A stretch of 64,000 bases of DNA, taken from NCBI GenBank assembly GCA_025175895.1, contig CM046004.1:5456001-5520000 (forward strand), in the 5' to 3' direction. The position numbers and the translations under genes are program-made. Each line of letters opens with the position of its first letter. Within the stretch, counting starts at the first letter, position 1. Positions 47,345 through 58,875 of this stretch are shown here, piece by piece. This DNA is from Wurfbainia villosa (lineage: Eukaryota; Streptophyta; Magnoliopsida; Zingiberales; Zingiberaceae). Below the pieces are notes generated by a model. That model saw only the letters and a program-made list of their open reading frames with translations, did no database searches and was not told the DNA's origin.

Positions 47345-48250
47345 ATGACGACTAAAAATATCATAGCTGAATTGAACAAAGGTGAAAAACTGAATGGGGA
47401 TAACTATAAAATATGACACCTCAAGATTCAGTATGTTCTTGAGGAACAAGAAGTTCTAGAGGCTGTTAATCAGGTTATGATGGAACCTGTTGAGAGTAAT
47501 ACAACACAGTACAGACGTGACCTTGATACCTATAAGGTATGGAAAAGGAAAGATTCCACTGCTAAGGGCATATTGATAAGTTCAATGGTGGATGACCTAG
47601 TGTTAGAGTATGAGTCATATCCTTCAGCTCATGCAGTCTGGGTAGCCCTTAGAGAAAGATACAGTGGAATAAGTCTCAGTAAGCTTAGGCAGCTGACGAT
47701 CAGGTTCGACAGCTACAAGAAGCGCTCGAATGCAACGATGGTTCAACATCTCAGGGAGATGTCTAATATGATTCGGGAGCTGAAAACTGTCGGTCATGAG
47801 TTCCAGATGAACAAGTTCGGTTGCGATTATTGTTCTCTTCCCGATTCTTGGGAGACCATGAAGCAGACCTTAACTCACAGTGAGAGTATTAAAACTTTCG
47901 CTGATGTCTCACGGCATGTTGAGCTGGAGGCTGAGAGAGTAGAATCCGTGAGTATTTCTGGCCAAGTCTATTTGGCTGCAGGCTCTACTGGATCGTCTGG
48001 ATCCAAGAAGAAATGGTACAAGAAGGGAAAGGAAAAGAATAAAAACGTTGCTACTGCTGCTGAGAATGATCAAATCAAGAAGAAGAAGACAGGGAAGAAA
48101 CCTAAAAGCAAGTTATCTTGCTTTAATTGTGGCAAGAAGGGCCACTTTGCTCGGGAGTGTACTGAGCCAAAGAAGGTAACTTCTAATCATCTTCCGAGCA
48201 TTTTGTTGCTAATCGTGTTGATGGTGATTCTTATCCTTTGTGGATTATAG
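47345..48250 (+). pseudogene. Element C gag (single stop at codon 24)
   Basis: ATG 47345: MTTKNIIAELNKGEKLNGDN, YKI, TGA (47414-47416), HLKIQYVLEEQEVLEAV. From there to 48250 the frame is open, with KGILISSMVDDLVLEYESYP, LRQLTIRFDSYKKRS, MVQHLREMSNMIREL, LPDSWETMKQTLTHSESIKT, and a zinc knuckle CFNCGKKGHFAREC at about residues 259-272. It would be a normal gag apart from the TGA in place of Trp, which element A shares. Gag forms the virus-like particle and binds the RNA. Confidence 0.85.
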
Positions 48251-48559
48251 ATTGAGCAACCAACCATGTAGCTCGAGAGCGGGTTACATATGGAGTACCG
48301 CCCGGTACTGCAACAAATGGATCTATGTAGGAAACAATGCAAGAGTCGAAGTCAAAGGAGTCGGCACTTGTAAACTTAACCTTCGTGGTGGAAGTACTTT
48401 GCTTCTACATGATGTCTTGTATGCTCAGATGAGATTCAAGGAATCTTGTATACATTACTAGTCTTCTTGATTTGGGGTACTCTGTAAATTTTTTCATCGT
48501 CGTGTAACTTAAGATCGACTCGTGTCAATCGGATACATGGTTATTTATCTAACGGTTTT
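48251..48559 (+). pseudogene. Element C protease region (dead active site)
   Basis: Where A reads WIIDSGASNHVA, C reads WIID, stop, ATNHVA: the catalytic D-S-G triplet has lost Ser-Gly. After a frame change NKWIYVGNNARVEVKGVGTC and LNLRGGSTLLLHDVLYA follow, typical of the protease C-terminal half. Further stops lie near 48460-48510. Confidence 0.8.
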
Positions 48560-50359
48560 ATGGTACTAGATGTGGTGCTCGATGTGAATTGTGCGATTCA
48601 TAGTTGTTTTTCAAACATTGCTCTTACTAGTAATGCGGATATATCCGATGAGGTTTGGCATGCTAGATCGGGACATATAGGACAAGATCGCATGAATCGA
48701 TTAGCTAGAGAGGGTTTATTGGGCTCTCGTGCTAAGATTAGCTTGTCTGTATGTGAGCATTGTCTTGCTGGAAAAGCAACTAGGAAACCATTTGAAAAGA
48801 CTATTAGAGCAGACTTGCCATTGCAATTGATTCATTCGGATATTTGTGATCCGATAAGTGTGAAGGCTAGGCATGGAGCTTCCTACTTCATTACATTTAT
48901 TGATGATTTCACTAGATATGGTCATGTGTATTTGATTTCTCAAAAATCTGAAGCGTTGGATTATTTCATTCGTTATTTGAACGAAGTTGAGAATCAAACG
49001 GAACGTAAGGTTAAGGCCTTACGCACTGACCGTGGGGGTGAATATCTGTCTGATTTGTTCAAGACAATATGTAATGATAAGGGGATTATTAGACAGCTAA
49101 CGATCCCAGGAACTCCACAGCAAAATGGGGTTGCTGAAAGAAGAAATATGACTCTTCTTGAAATGGTTAGGTCTATGATGGCGCAGGCTAATTCACGGCC
49201 TCCTATCGGGAGATGCATTACAGTCATGCGATATATACTTAACAAAGTGCCTTCAAAGTCAGTTTCGACTACCCCATATGAACATTGGACGGGTAGAAAA
49301 TCAGATTTTAGCAATCTGAGATCTTGGGGGTCAGCTGCCTACGTTCATGATAGTTCTCACAAATATGGAAAACTAGGACCTATAGGTAAGAAGTGTGTCT
49401 TTATAAGATATTCTGAGACTTCAAAAGGTTATGTTTTTATAGGTGAGCAACAAGATGGAACAATCTCTGAGATTGAGTCTAGAGATGCCACTTTTCTAGA
49501 AACTGAGTTCCCAACAAAGGGTGAAGTTGATAAGACAGTTCCTCTTTTTGAGGAGGATGATTCGTTATCAATAAGACAGGTGTCTAGTGGAATACCTGAA
49601 CCTAGTCAACCGAGTGGGAGTAATGTGTCTGATCACGGGGTGACTTCTCAACAGCCCAACTTACGAAAAAGTGTTCGTAAGATCATACCTAAAAGGAGGT
49701 TTGACATTGAGAATGAGGTCATGATGACACTCCCAGTTGACGAAAATGAACCTCAATCAGTTGAGGAAGCGTTGGGATGTAGGGTTAGAGATAAGTGGGA
49801 AAATGCAATGGAAGAAGAGATGGAGTCAATGATTCGGAATCAAGTTTGGGAGTTAGTCGATCTTCCTCCTGGCCAAAGGGCTATTGGGAATAAGTGGATT
49901 CTCAAAATAAAGAGGAAGTCTGATGGATCGATTAACCGATACAAGGCTCGTTTGGTTGCAAAAGGATTTACCCAAAGAGAGGGTATTGACTTTGAAGAGA
50001 CATTTTCTCCCGTAGTGAAGTTTGTGTCAATCCGAGTTATTTTGGCCTTTGTGGCGCATTATGACTTGGAATTACATCAGATGGATGTCAAAACCGCTTT
50101 CCTTAACAGTGAGCTTGATGAGGAAATCTACATGGTTCAGCCAGAAGGTTTCGTTGCTTTAGGCCAAGAGGAAAAAGTATGTAGATTGAAGAAATCTATA
50201 TATGGGCTAAAGCAAGCGTCAAGACAATGGAATATAAGATTTAACAAAGTGGTTTTATCTTATGGTTTCGAAATGATCAATGAGGATCATTGCGTTTTCC
50301 TAAAGAAGGAAAAAGGAAAGTATGTCATTTTATCATTATATGTCAATGATATGCGATAG
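48560..50359 (+). pseudogene. Element C integrase and reverse transcriptase (open 599 codons, active site altered)
   Basis: HARSGHIGQDRMNRLAREGL and CEHCLAGKATRKPF form the HHCC finger. The core has HSDICDP (Asp), FITFIDDFTRYGHVYL, TDRGGEYLSD and QQNGVAERRNMTLLEM (Glu). A C-terminal region with KYGKLGPIGKKCVFIRY follows. Reverse transcriptase runs from WELVDLPPGQRAIGNKWIL, through YKARLVAKGFTQREGIDFEE, HQMDVKTAFLNSELDEEIY and YGLKQASRQWNIRF, to LYVNDMR and a stop. The catalytic motif is YVND instead of YVDD, and the frame ends there because of an indel. The length before the break matches a normal pol core. Confidence 0.9.
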
Positions 50360-51218
50360 CGTGAAATGACATAGGTTTTATCAAGAAGTCAAAAAGTGTC
50401 ATTTTCAATTCGACACAATAGATATGGGAGAAGTCAATACATCTTAGGGGTTAAGATCATCCGGATCGATCAAAGAGACTTTTGGGTTTGTCACAAGAGT
50501 CTTATATTACTAAGATGTTACAACATTTCAACATGTCCGATCAAGAACTACAATGACACCTATTGCGAAAGGTATTTTGAGCAAAAGTATGAGTCCCAAG
50601 ACTCAAATTTGAAATAGCCGACATGAATAAAAACCATATGCCGCTATAGGTAGTTTAATGTATATTATGATGCAGGGGCTTAGTCACCGCCTACCAAACC
50701 TGTGATCGAGACACGAATGCGAAAAGGATTTTCGAGATATCCAAGGCGACGACAGATTATTGTCTCATTATCAAGGGTCGATATGAGCCTAAAGGGATGC
50801 AGATTGGCTGGGACTGGATGATAGAAAATCGATGCGTTCTTGTTGAAAGGTGGCGCCATCTCCGAATAGCAAGAAACAGCCCGTGTGGCCTTGTATCTAC
50901 AATGGAAGCCAATATGTGGCATGTTCAATGCATAAGAAGTACTGGTTAAGAAGGTTCCTAAAGCATTCAAGATTCTGAACTGGGAGTCCAATGATCTTTA
51001 GAATACTGAAGCCGCGATAGCTTTTTCCAAGGATCCCAAATATCACAAAGAAGGGCAAGCATATTGCTATAAAATACAATTTATCGGGGATATTGTTGCT
51101 AAAAGAAGATGATTCTTGAGTATATCCTACGAGCTATGCTTGCAGATCCTTTTACTAAGCGATGACTAGAGAGTCATTTAATGAGCATGTAAAGTCTATG
51201 GGACTTCGTAGAATGTAA
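50360..51218 (+). pseudogene. Element C end of reverse transcriptase and RNase H (dense small indels)
   Basis: The nucleotide sequence aligns with 1-830 and with the complement of 8522-9440, but almost every 20-40 bp a 1-8 nt gap breaks the frame. Recognisable words are ATGTTACAACATTT, GTAGTTTAATGTATATTATG, CAAGAAACAG and GCTTTTTCCAAGGATCCC. The terminal CTTCGTAGAATGTAA ends at 51218. Confidence 0.85.
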
Positions 51219-52562
51219 GATTTTGTAATGACAATTGAATGTTATAATTTGATTGTTTGAAATGTCAGCCATAATAAATTCAGTGTATGTTATGTTACAT
51301 TCTAGTGATAAGATCTCGATAAGCATGTTGGCAGGTAGTGATTGGTCCTCTCACATGGACAATCATCTCTATTTGTTGCGTATGAATAGAGGTAAGACCG
51401 ATGCTTATAGGTCAACCTATGTGGTTGTTAGCTTTGAAAGCTGTAAAATTTGTTACATTCCTATAAGTTAGGGTCGTCTTGATATTTGTATCAAGATAAG
51501 ATCATTTTGTGGTAAATGATCGAAGTAAATGAACCCACCATTTACTATGCCTGTTTGAGCAGCCGATAAGGATTCATGTGTTGAATTTTGGATTAGACAT
51601 TGAGAATGTCTAGATCGAAATCTGTACGATGTTAATTTGAGGGAAACATGCGCTCTTTATTGGTAAAGAGGAAGACATCGTAGCATGTGAATCATATCAC
51701 ATGCGCTAAGACGACAAATAAGGATAGTAGGAGAATGGATCCCTGTTTCTCTACTATGTGAGCCCTTTGAGATTATATGTTGATCTCAAAATTTGCCCTT
51801 TGTGACTATTTATGTGTCTACTTGAAGTTTTAATCAAGGTTTGCTACTTTAGCATGTCTACCTATGACTATGTATGATTCGGTCTATGGAATATGACTAA
51901 GAAAGCGATTGATTAAAATGAATAGATTCACACTAAAAAGGAAGATTAAATAGATTTACATCTAATAAGAATTATTCACTGGTCGACCCATTTCTGTTGT
52001 GTATGGAAATGATTGTGAATATTTGGAATATGAGACATACTCTTGACATGATGGTCAATCTAAGGGATTAGAGATGTTCATATTGATGTAAATGAGATTA
52101 TTTAATCTGGGTAAAAAGCAAGACATAAATGTTTCAGGTAAAAGGTTATGTACCACCAGAAATATGATTTTGTATCATCTGGAAAATGACTGTGTGTCAC
52201 CTGGGAAATGGCTGTGTCATAAGATAAATGGTTTTGTACCACCTGGAGATGACTCTGTGTCATCGGGAGAATGATTATGTATCATATGTAGAGTGGCTAA
52301 GTTAGGCGTAACAACTTCTCTTAGCATGCATCACTCTATGAGCAGCTATGTAAGGTGTAACAACTTTCTTAGCAATTGAACGCTCAATGTGCTTACTGTC
52401 GCACGAATCATTTTCTAATTTGATATTTTCATTTAGTCTATGTGACTAGACGCCTCTTCTAAAATGGTCTGTGTGATCATTTAGTCTATGTGACTAAACG
52501 CCTCTTCTAAAATGGTCTGTGTGATCATTTTGTCTATGCGACATACCTTGGACGAGTGGGGA
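51219..52562 (+). other. Long 3' untranslated region of element C
   Basis: Homologue of 828-2268. It contains the nested stem-loop module (outer arms 51625-51633 and 51675-51682, inner CTCTTTATTGGTAAAGAG at 51653-51670), about six imperfect 25-30 bp repeats with ACCTGGAAAATG (52130-52290), and small hairpins TAGTC-TATGT-GACTA and GGTC-TGTGT-GATC in duplicate (52433-52540). The purine tract GACGAGTGGGGA precedes the LTR. Confidence 0.75.
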
Positions 52563-52843
52563 TGATGGAGTTCGTGGCAGTTCCACGAACTGCACAGAGG
52601 CAGTTCGTGGAACCGCCTCGAGCACGCACGGCTTGAAGCCGTGCGTGCGTGCGTCTCCTTCCCTGAAAAGGGAAGGAGTGTGCGTCCAAGGAGGGTGCTG
52701 TGAGAGTTGATCGGCTGCGAAGAGGAAGAGAGGCGTAGAAGCATCCGGTTCTTGATTTGGTTGGTGAAGCGCGAGGTAATTTCCAACGGTGATTTTTCCT
52801 CCGACACAAGCAAAAGCTCCGAACAGGTATATGATTTACAACA
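52563..52843 (+). repeat. 3' LTR of element C
   Basis: TGATGGAGTTCGTGGCAG to GATTTACAACA, 281 bp, followed by the duplicated AAAAG. It matches the 5' LTR apart from short gaps (for example GTGCGTGCGTGCG here, shorter there). Confidence 0.92.
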
Positions 52844-54961
52844 AAAAGAAGTCAAATCTCAAACATTTAAGAGTGTGTGATTGTAGAGTCATTGTAAGAA
52901 TTCTTGAACCCAAAAAGAGAAAAGTGTGAGGAAGAGGTATTGAATGCATTTTATAGGCTATGCACAAAATAACAAAACTAATAGATTCATAGTAATTGAA
53001 CACAATGATTCTATAAGAATCAATACGATTATAGAATCAAGGGATGTAATTTTTATGAACAAAGATTTAGTTCCATTTCTAAGAGCATAAATAATGACAT
53101 GAGAAATGATGATATTGTTAACTCAAATAACAAAAATGAGGTCATTGAGCTAAAAAGAAGCAAAACAGTAAGGAAAGTCAAATCATTTGATCCAGATTTT
53201 GTTACTTATCTTGTTGAAGGAACAAGAAGTGTATTAAGTAATAAAATAACATTCTATTTTAATACAGAAGGTACTCCTAAAATATATGATGAAGCTATGA
53301 AATCATAAGATGCATCATTTTGGAAAGAGACAATCAAAGATGAAATAGACTCAATTTTGTCAAACAATACTTGGGTTCTAGTGGATTTGCCTCTCGGTTT
53401 AAAGTCAGTGGCTTGTAAATGGATTTTCAAAAAGAAATTGAAAGTCGATAGAACCGTAAAAATATATAAAGTCAGATTAGTAGCCAAAGACTATAACAAA
53501 AAATAGAGCATTGATTATTTTGATACATACTCACCGGTTGTAAGGATAACCACTATAAGGGTACTACTTGCAATTGCATCAATCCAAAAGTGGGTGATTC
53601 ACCAAATAAATGTTAAGACTGCATTTTTAAATAGTGAGTTAGATGAAAAAGTGTACATAAAACAACTCGAAGGATTTGTAGCACCTGGACAAGAGCTCAA
53701 AGTGTGCAAGCTTGCAAAGTCTTTATAAGAACTTAAATAAGCTCCAAAGCAATGATATCAAAAATTTGATTAATACTTCTAGTGGATTCAAGATCAATGA
53801 ATCAGATAAATGCATATATAACAAATATTCAAATGGCAAAGGTATCATAATATATTTATATGTGAATGACATGTTGATCTTTGGTTCAGACTTAGAATAA
53901 ATCTTAGAAACCAAAAAGTTGTTATCAAGCAACTTTTTGATATGAAAGATATGAGAGAGACCGATGTCATCCTAGGCATAAAAATTAAAAGAGAACTATG
54001 ATTAATTATACTATCACAGTCTCATTACATTAAGAAGGTTCTCAAAATGTTCAATCATTATGGTTGTAAGCTAGCCCCAACTCCCTTTGACCCTAAAATT
54101 GACCATGTCAAAAATGAGGGTTCGACTGTATCACAATAGGAATATTCACAAGTGATAGGTAGTTGGATGTAGAGTCAATCCTTAAATGATAAAAATTTTA
54201 ACGGATCTTGGACGAAACAATAAAAGGGGCTTTTTTAATGGTGAAAATTTATACTTTTATAAAATTTAGTCCCTTTTTATGAAAGATCAAATTTTGGGCC
54301 TTGGGCGAAGGCCCTAGTAGCCCTCCTTGAGAGTCGGCTCTGGTTTGATGTATGTCATGACTTGTACATGTCTGGATATTGCTTATGAAGTAGGGGTGTT
54401 GAGTAGGTATACAAGTAACCCTAGCAAACAATATTGGGTAGGTGTTACAAGAATTTTGAGATATTTCAAAATAAATTATAGTATAAGCTATAAGGGAGAT
54501 CTATGAGTTGGATAGCAAATAAAGATGATCACTCTTCACCAAATGATTGGATATTTATTTTAGATGATGGAGTTGTGTCTTGGGCATCTAAGAAACAAAC
54601 CTATATAACGGACTCCACTATGGAAGCTGAGTTTGTAGCTTTAGCTGTAGCTAGTAAAGAAGTTGAATGGCTAAAAAATTTATTGTCTGAGATACCTCTA
54701 TAGTCAAAGCCTATCTGTCCTATTTCTATCCATTGTGATAGTACAAGTATGATTGTTAAAGTTTATAGTGAAGTTTATAATGACAAATCAAGATATATTG
54801 GAGTGAGACATAGTATGATTAGAGACTTAATAAAAAATGAAGTCACAATCATAGACTATGTTAAGTTCAAAAATAATTTAGCTGATCCTTTTACAAAAGA
54901 ATTAACTAGAGATGTAGTTGAAAGAACCTCTATTGAGATGAGGTTGAAGTTTATAAAATAA
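52844..54961 (+). pseudogene. Element D integrase end, reverse transcriptase and RNase H (broken)
   Basis: Resumes with KSNLKHLRVCDCRVIVRILE. Reverse transcriptase: SFWKETIKDEIDSILSNNTW, KSVACKWIFKKKLKVD, VKTAFLNSELDEKVYIKQLE and LYVNDMLIFGSDLE, again YVND for YVDD. Then a hAT MITE (54170-54342) splits the DIAYEVGVLSRYTSNP region. RNase H: SWIANKDDHSSPNDW, WASKKQTYITDSTMEAEF, HCDSTSMIVKVYSEVYN, RHSMIRDLI and NNLADPFTKELTRD. More than ten stops. Confidence 0.88.
54170..54342. mobile_element. hAT-type MITE inside element D
   Basis: A 173-bp insert interrupts an otherwise alignable copia frame. It is flanked by 8-bp near-identical repeats GTTGGATG (54162-54169) and GTTTGATG (54343-54350), the length typical of hAT elements. 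The ends are TAGAGTCAATCC and, reverse-complemented, CAGAGCCGACTC. Most mismatches are C/T or G/A transitions. No coding capacity. Confidence 0.7.
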
Positions 54962-55418
54962 ACCTTCAACAATAGAAACCTCAATCCAACGCTACCATAT
55001 TACATAGTTTTGAATTCAATGTAGTGAAAAGTACATTGTTTAAAGGTTGGAACATTGATGTTCTTAACAAGTCACAGAAAGTATCACAAATGACAAGGGC
55101 ATTTGAGAGCTTATCTATATGAATATAAAATTTAATTATCCATAAAGTTTTGAACTTAAACTTTAACACATTAGTGAAAGGATTATGACATAACACAAAG
55201 TATATGCTGGTTATAACAAATGGAAAGAAGTGAATTTGTGTGTAATAATTCATGTGGCTTGTTTATAAACTTTTGGTTCAAAGCTTAGCTACCAAAATGA
55301 TTTTACAAATTATAAGAAATTATTACTAAGATGATGATTCAATTGAAAGATACCGTTGTTAATGTACAAATTATCAAAATGTGTTTTGTAATCCATGAAT
55401 AATTGAAAATGGCAGAGA
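54962..55418 (+). other. 3' untranslated region of element D
   Basis: AT-rich stretch between the RNase H end and the 3' LTR, without a reading frame. A clear polypurine tract is not recognisable (GGCAGAGA at 55411-55418 is the best candidate). Confidence 0.5.
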
Positions 55419-55811
55419 TTATTGGATATTTTAAATAATTAAAGAAAGGGAAAAGTCATAACTTTTGATTAAGGAAAAATCGTAACTTTTGATCGAGGCT
55501 AAGTCGTAACTTTTGATCCAAAAGATACAACTTCCAATAAGGATAAATAGACCAAGTTGGATGCAAACTCAGAAAGAATCTTGCTCTTCTTTCCTTTGTT
55601 TTTGAATTGTCATTTGTTAGTGTAAATATTTTGACAATTAACTTCATTTAATCCTAAATAATATTTGGTTATTAGTAGTTACATAAAATAGATACCAAAT
55701 AAAAATTTAAAGGATAATGTTTATAACACGATTTGAATTTCTCATTCTAATATAATATTTCTTTTCCTAAAGTTTTCATTTGATTTAAATGTTTGCGTTG
55801 TCTCATCCCAA
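55419..55811 (+). repeat. 3' LTR of element D, with internal triplication
   Basis: Aligns with 42931-43262. It is about 60 bp longer because a unit with GTAACTTTTGATC is present three times (55455-55515) instead of once. The last bases are CCCAA, two short of the CCCAACA end of the left copy. Confidence 0.8.
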
Positions 55812-58654
55812 GAGACAACACTTATATTATATTAATTAAATTTTATTTATGGCCATGATGAATTTTAAAAGCTCACTTGAAGCTAAAATTGATTCTAAGA
55901 AATTAATTTAAATATAAAAAAATTCTAAAAAAACAACAATTATTATGTATTTTTAAAAGTATTAGAATTTTTTAAAACAATAATTTTGCATAGATTGAAA
56001 AAAAAAATACATGTTAATTAATTAATATGCTTTAAAAATATACTCAAAATTAAATCCCAAATATTATAGAATTTAATTGATTATGATTGATCAATGTTTT
56101 AGCGTCTCTGATCATTATACACATTTTATGGAAGGTAGATTTTAGAATTGAGGGTCTATTTTCAATTCGATATAGATGATTTTTTGTTAATTGACATTAG
56201 ATATTCATATTCATCTCTTTTGATTCGATTAATTATAGAATGATCCATATGATAAATTAAGGAGTAGTCATAATGAATAATTCAATAATCTAATATTTTA
56301 AATTTATTGAAGAAAATTTTTATTAATATATTTTAAAATTAAATTTAAGATATTTTAAAAATTAAATAGATGCCCTAGCACCAAGGCTGATATGTTATAG
56401 TTTGAGATAAAAGATGAAATTTGTGACAACCTTATCGATGGGTTCCACAATAGAGATAAATTGATGAGCACTTCGTTCAATTTAAGAACTAGTACAATGG
56501 AATAATAGATATTCTGAAAATTTTTATAATCTTCAAAATTGACTTTTGTTCTTCAAAATAATTCTTGATATAGTTGAATTTTAGGTAAAAAATTGGAATT
56601 TGTCAACTTAATAGCTCCTATCAATCCGCTCCAGACTATCATAAGAAAAATAAATTATGAAAAAATTTTAATTTAAAATCTGTTGATAAACTATATAGAG
56701 AGTGAAGTTTAATCTAATTCATGGGATTAGAGTGAAGTTTAATTCGATCGAATAGTTGATAAGTTTTGAATGACACTGTCGCTTTGGCCAAGACAAATCA
56801 TTACTACGTGGATGGTTGTCCAATGTACAAAAACATCTGCCAAGAGTAGTTTGGGTGAATTCAGAATTTTATATTAAAGAATCATATATTAAAATATAAT
56901 AATATTAATTAAAATAAAATTTTAACAACAACCGTTTAAAATTTAGGGAGACTCTCCCTCCCTTTAAAATCCTCTTCAATTCGCCCCTGTCACTGGCTTC
57001 GCGATCGTGCACCGCGCACGTGCACACGTACAGCGCACCATGTGTCTCTCTGCCCGCAGGGCCAAGCGTCGAAGGTCGAGACAGCATGGTTGGCCGGGTC
57101 GTGCAGTCACATCGCTTAACGCAGTGTGCCCCCCACCGCGTGTGCATGCCCCCAGCTGGTTGGACTTCAGTGTTCGTCAGTCGGCCCGGCAAACCAACTC
57201 CAATTCTAGAAACCAACCCCAAGCCACGCTGTTTGGGGCTGAAACTGGTCGTCGCCTGTCGCGTGCAGCCGCGTTGCGCACTCCCATGCGACATGCCACA
57301 TGCGCAGTGCACATCTCTGTCTGCGATTTAAAACGCTGCGCGAAATGAAATGCATGACGAATTGCGGCTTGCATTCGTCGTCAGTCCGTTGAGAGTGCAT
57401 GTTCCTGCTGCATGTGCATGCCACGGTGCCTGTTCGACGAAATTTCTCTACGGGGAAATCAACAGTTTGCACACAGTGGTAAGTTGTAAGTTCAGACGCC
57501 ATGGCATTCTTATATATACTATTTTGACCAAGTTAAAATAGTTGCGCAAGTAAAATATTCATTCTGAACGATATAAAGTCGATGAGATGACAATTCAGAA
57601 GTTACATGACCAATGATGCATCCTCACAGTCACAGAGAAGCATGCACGCAACTAGAATGATCGATACTATTTATTTATTTATTGACTGTATGTCAAGTGT
57701 TGAACTTTTCACATGGATGCTGAGTTCACAGTTGATTTTGTATTGGAATGATCCTACTCGATAGCTATGCCTATGCACCATTATTCATGATTTTTATATG
57801 GCGAAATGTCAAAAAAATTTCCTTTCATTCCGTTTAATTTGTTGGAGAATTCTTCAAGTTAAAGACATATCGAAGGTCGATTAAAGATGACATGATATGC
57901 TTCCACTACCAAAAGTCGAGTCAAGTTATAAACACAACCACAAAAAGTTTTTTTAAGCGACGCAAAAGAAAAAGAAGACTTCAAAAGCTTCTACTTTAAA
58001 TATTCATGTGATTCTTAAAATATTATTATGTGTATTAGATACTAAATGTGATTCTTTTGCTTGTATCAATATACAAGGGATCAAATAATTAATGCGACGT
58101 TACCAATTTTTTGTTTTAATTTTTTATTTTTGGATGTTGATTGAAATATGCAACATGCTGTGACTTATTAATGCTCAACTAGTGCAAATATAGATATGAC
58201 AAATAATTTATATATTACAAATTATAACACTCATGTATCATTCGGCCAAATGCTACTGATAAAATAATTTGATGAGTTATACTTTCAAAAAGATTTAATT
58301 TTTTTTCTCACGTTTATAATGATTTATCAAACATAAAATCTAATTAATGATTAAAGTCTCACAAATAGAGGTGAGCAAAAATTCGATTAAATTGAATAAA
58401 TCGACCGAACTGACCGAATCAAAACATTCAGTTTAGTTTATTTAGAAATTCAATTTGAAAAAAATATATTAAATTTTTTGGTTTATTCAGTTCAATTTCG
58501 AAATAAAAAAAATCAATTTCGAAACATCAACTTACTAAATATAATCAATTGTCTGATGATAAAAATTTAGATTGATTCAATTTTAAATTTAATTAATCGA
58601 TTTTTTATCCATTCGATTTGTTCAATTTAGAATTTTTAAAACATTCGAAGTTGC
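55812..58654. other. Intergenic DNA with a GC-rich island
   Basis: AT-rich on both sides. At 56980-57430 a GC-rich, CpG-rich island with words such as GTGCACCGCGCACGTGCAC contains frames of 60-135 codons on both strands, none with a recognisable domain. 58363-58640 holds a decayed repeat with ATTCGATT, AATCGACCG and TTCAATTT words. Confidence 0.45.
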
Positions 58655-58760
58655 CTCAGGGTCTAACTCAATTGGTAAGTGTATGAAAGTGGTCCGTTAT
58701 AATCTAAAATTCGATCCTCAATGGGACACTCTTTGTTCATATACTTCTCAATGTAGATTT
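58655..58760 (+). mobile_element. Possible tRNA-derived SINE fragment
   Basis: TCTAACTCAATTGGTAAG resembles a pol III A box and AATTCGATCCT a B box about 35 bp later. No duplication or tail could be fixed. Confidence 0.35.
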
Positions 58761-58875
58761 CTGATTTCTCTTGTTCACTGACAAACATCAATCGTTAATG
58801 TAGCAGTACTATACCGATTTAAAATGTAAAAAATGATTTTTTTAAAAAAATATATATATTGGTGCGACCATAATT

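Larger units (their letters stand above)
45057..52843 (+). mobile_element. Ty1/copia retrotransposon C, nested in element D
   Basis: A 7.8-kb element of the same family as 1 and A, with short LTRs (257 and 281 bp), perfect duplication AAAAG, tRNA-Met primer site, long leader with the extra frame ORF0, gag, protease, integrase/reverse transcriptase, RNase H and the long structured 3' UTR. The 599-codon pol frame (48560-50359) is uninterrupted, while the RNase H part behind it is full of small indels. It interrupts element D in the integrase between codons for HELWHKK and KSNLKHLR. Confidence 0.93.
42931..55811 (+). mobile_element. Ty1/copia retrotransposon D, interrupted by element C and a hAT MITE
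   Basis: Order: 5' LTR (42931-43262), gag, protease, integrase, element C (45057-52843), rest of integrase, reverse transcriptase, RNase H with a hAT-type MITE inside, and 3' LTR (55419-55811). Flanks are GAGAG (42926-42930) and GAGAC (55812-55816), an imperfect 5-bp duplication. It differs from the family of elements 1, A and C in gag and LTR. Stops are frequent and the LTRs are well diverged, so it is an old copy. It has no recognisable primer site between LTR and gag. Confidence 0.88.

Noticed and set aside
56905..57502. Several 60-135 codon frames on both strands
   Set aside because: All fall in the GC-rich island and shadow each other; no conserved motif recognised.
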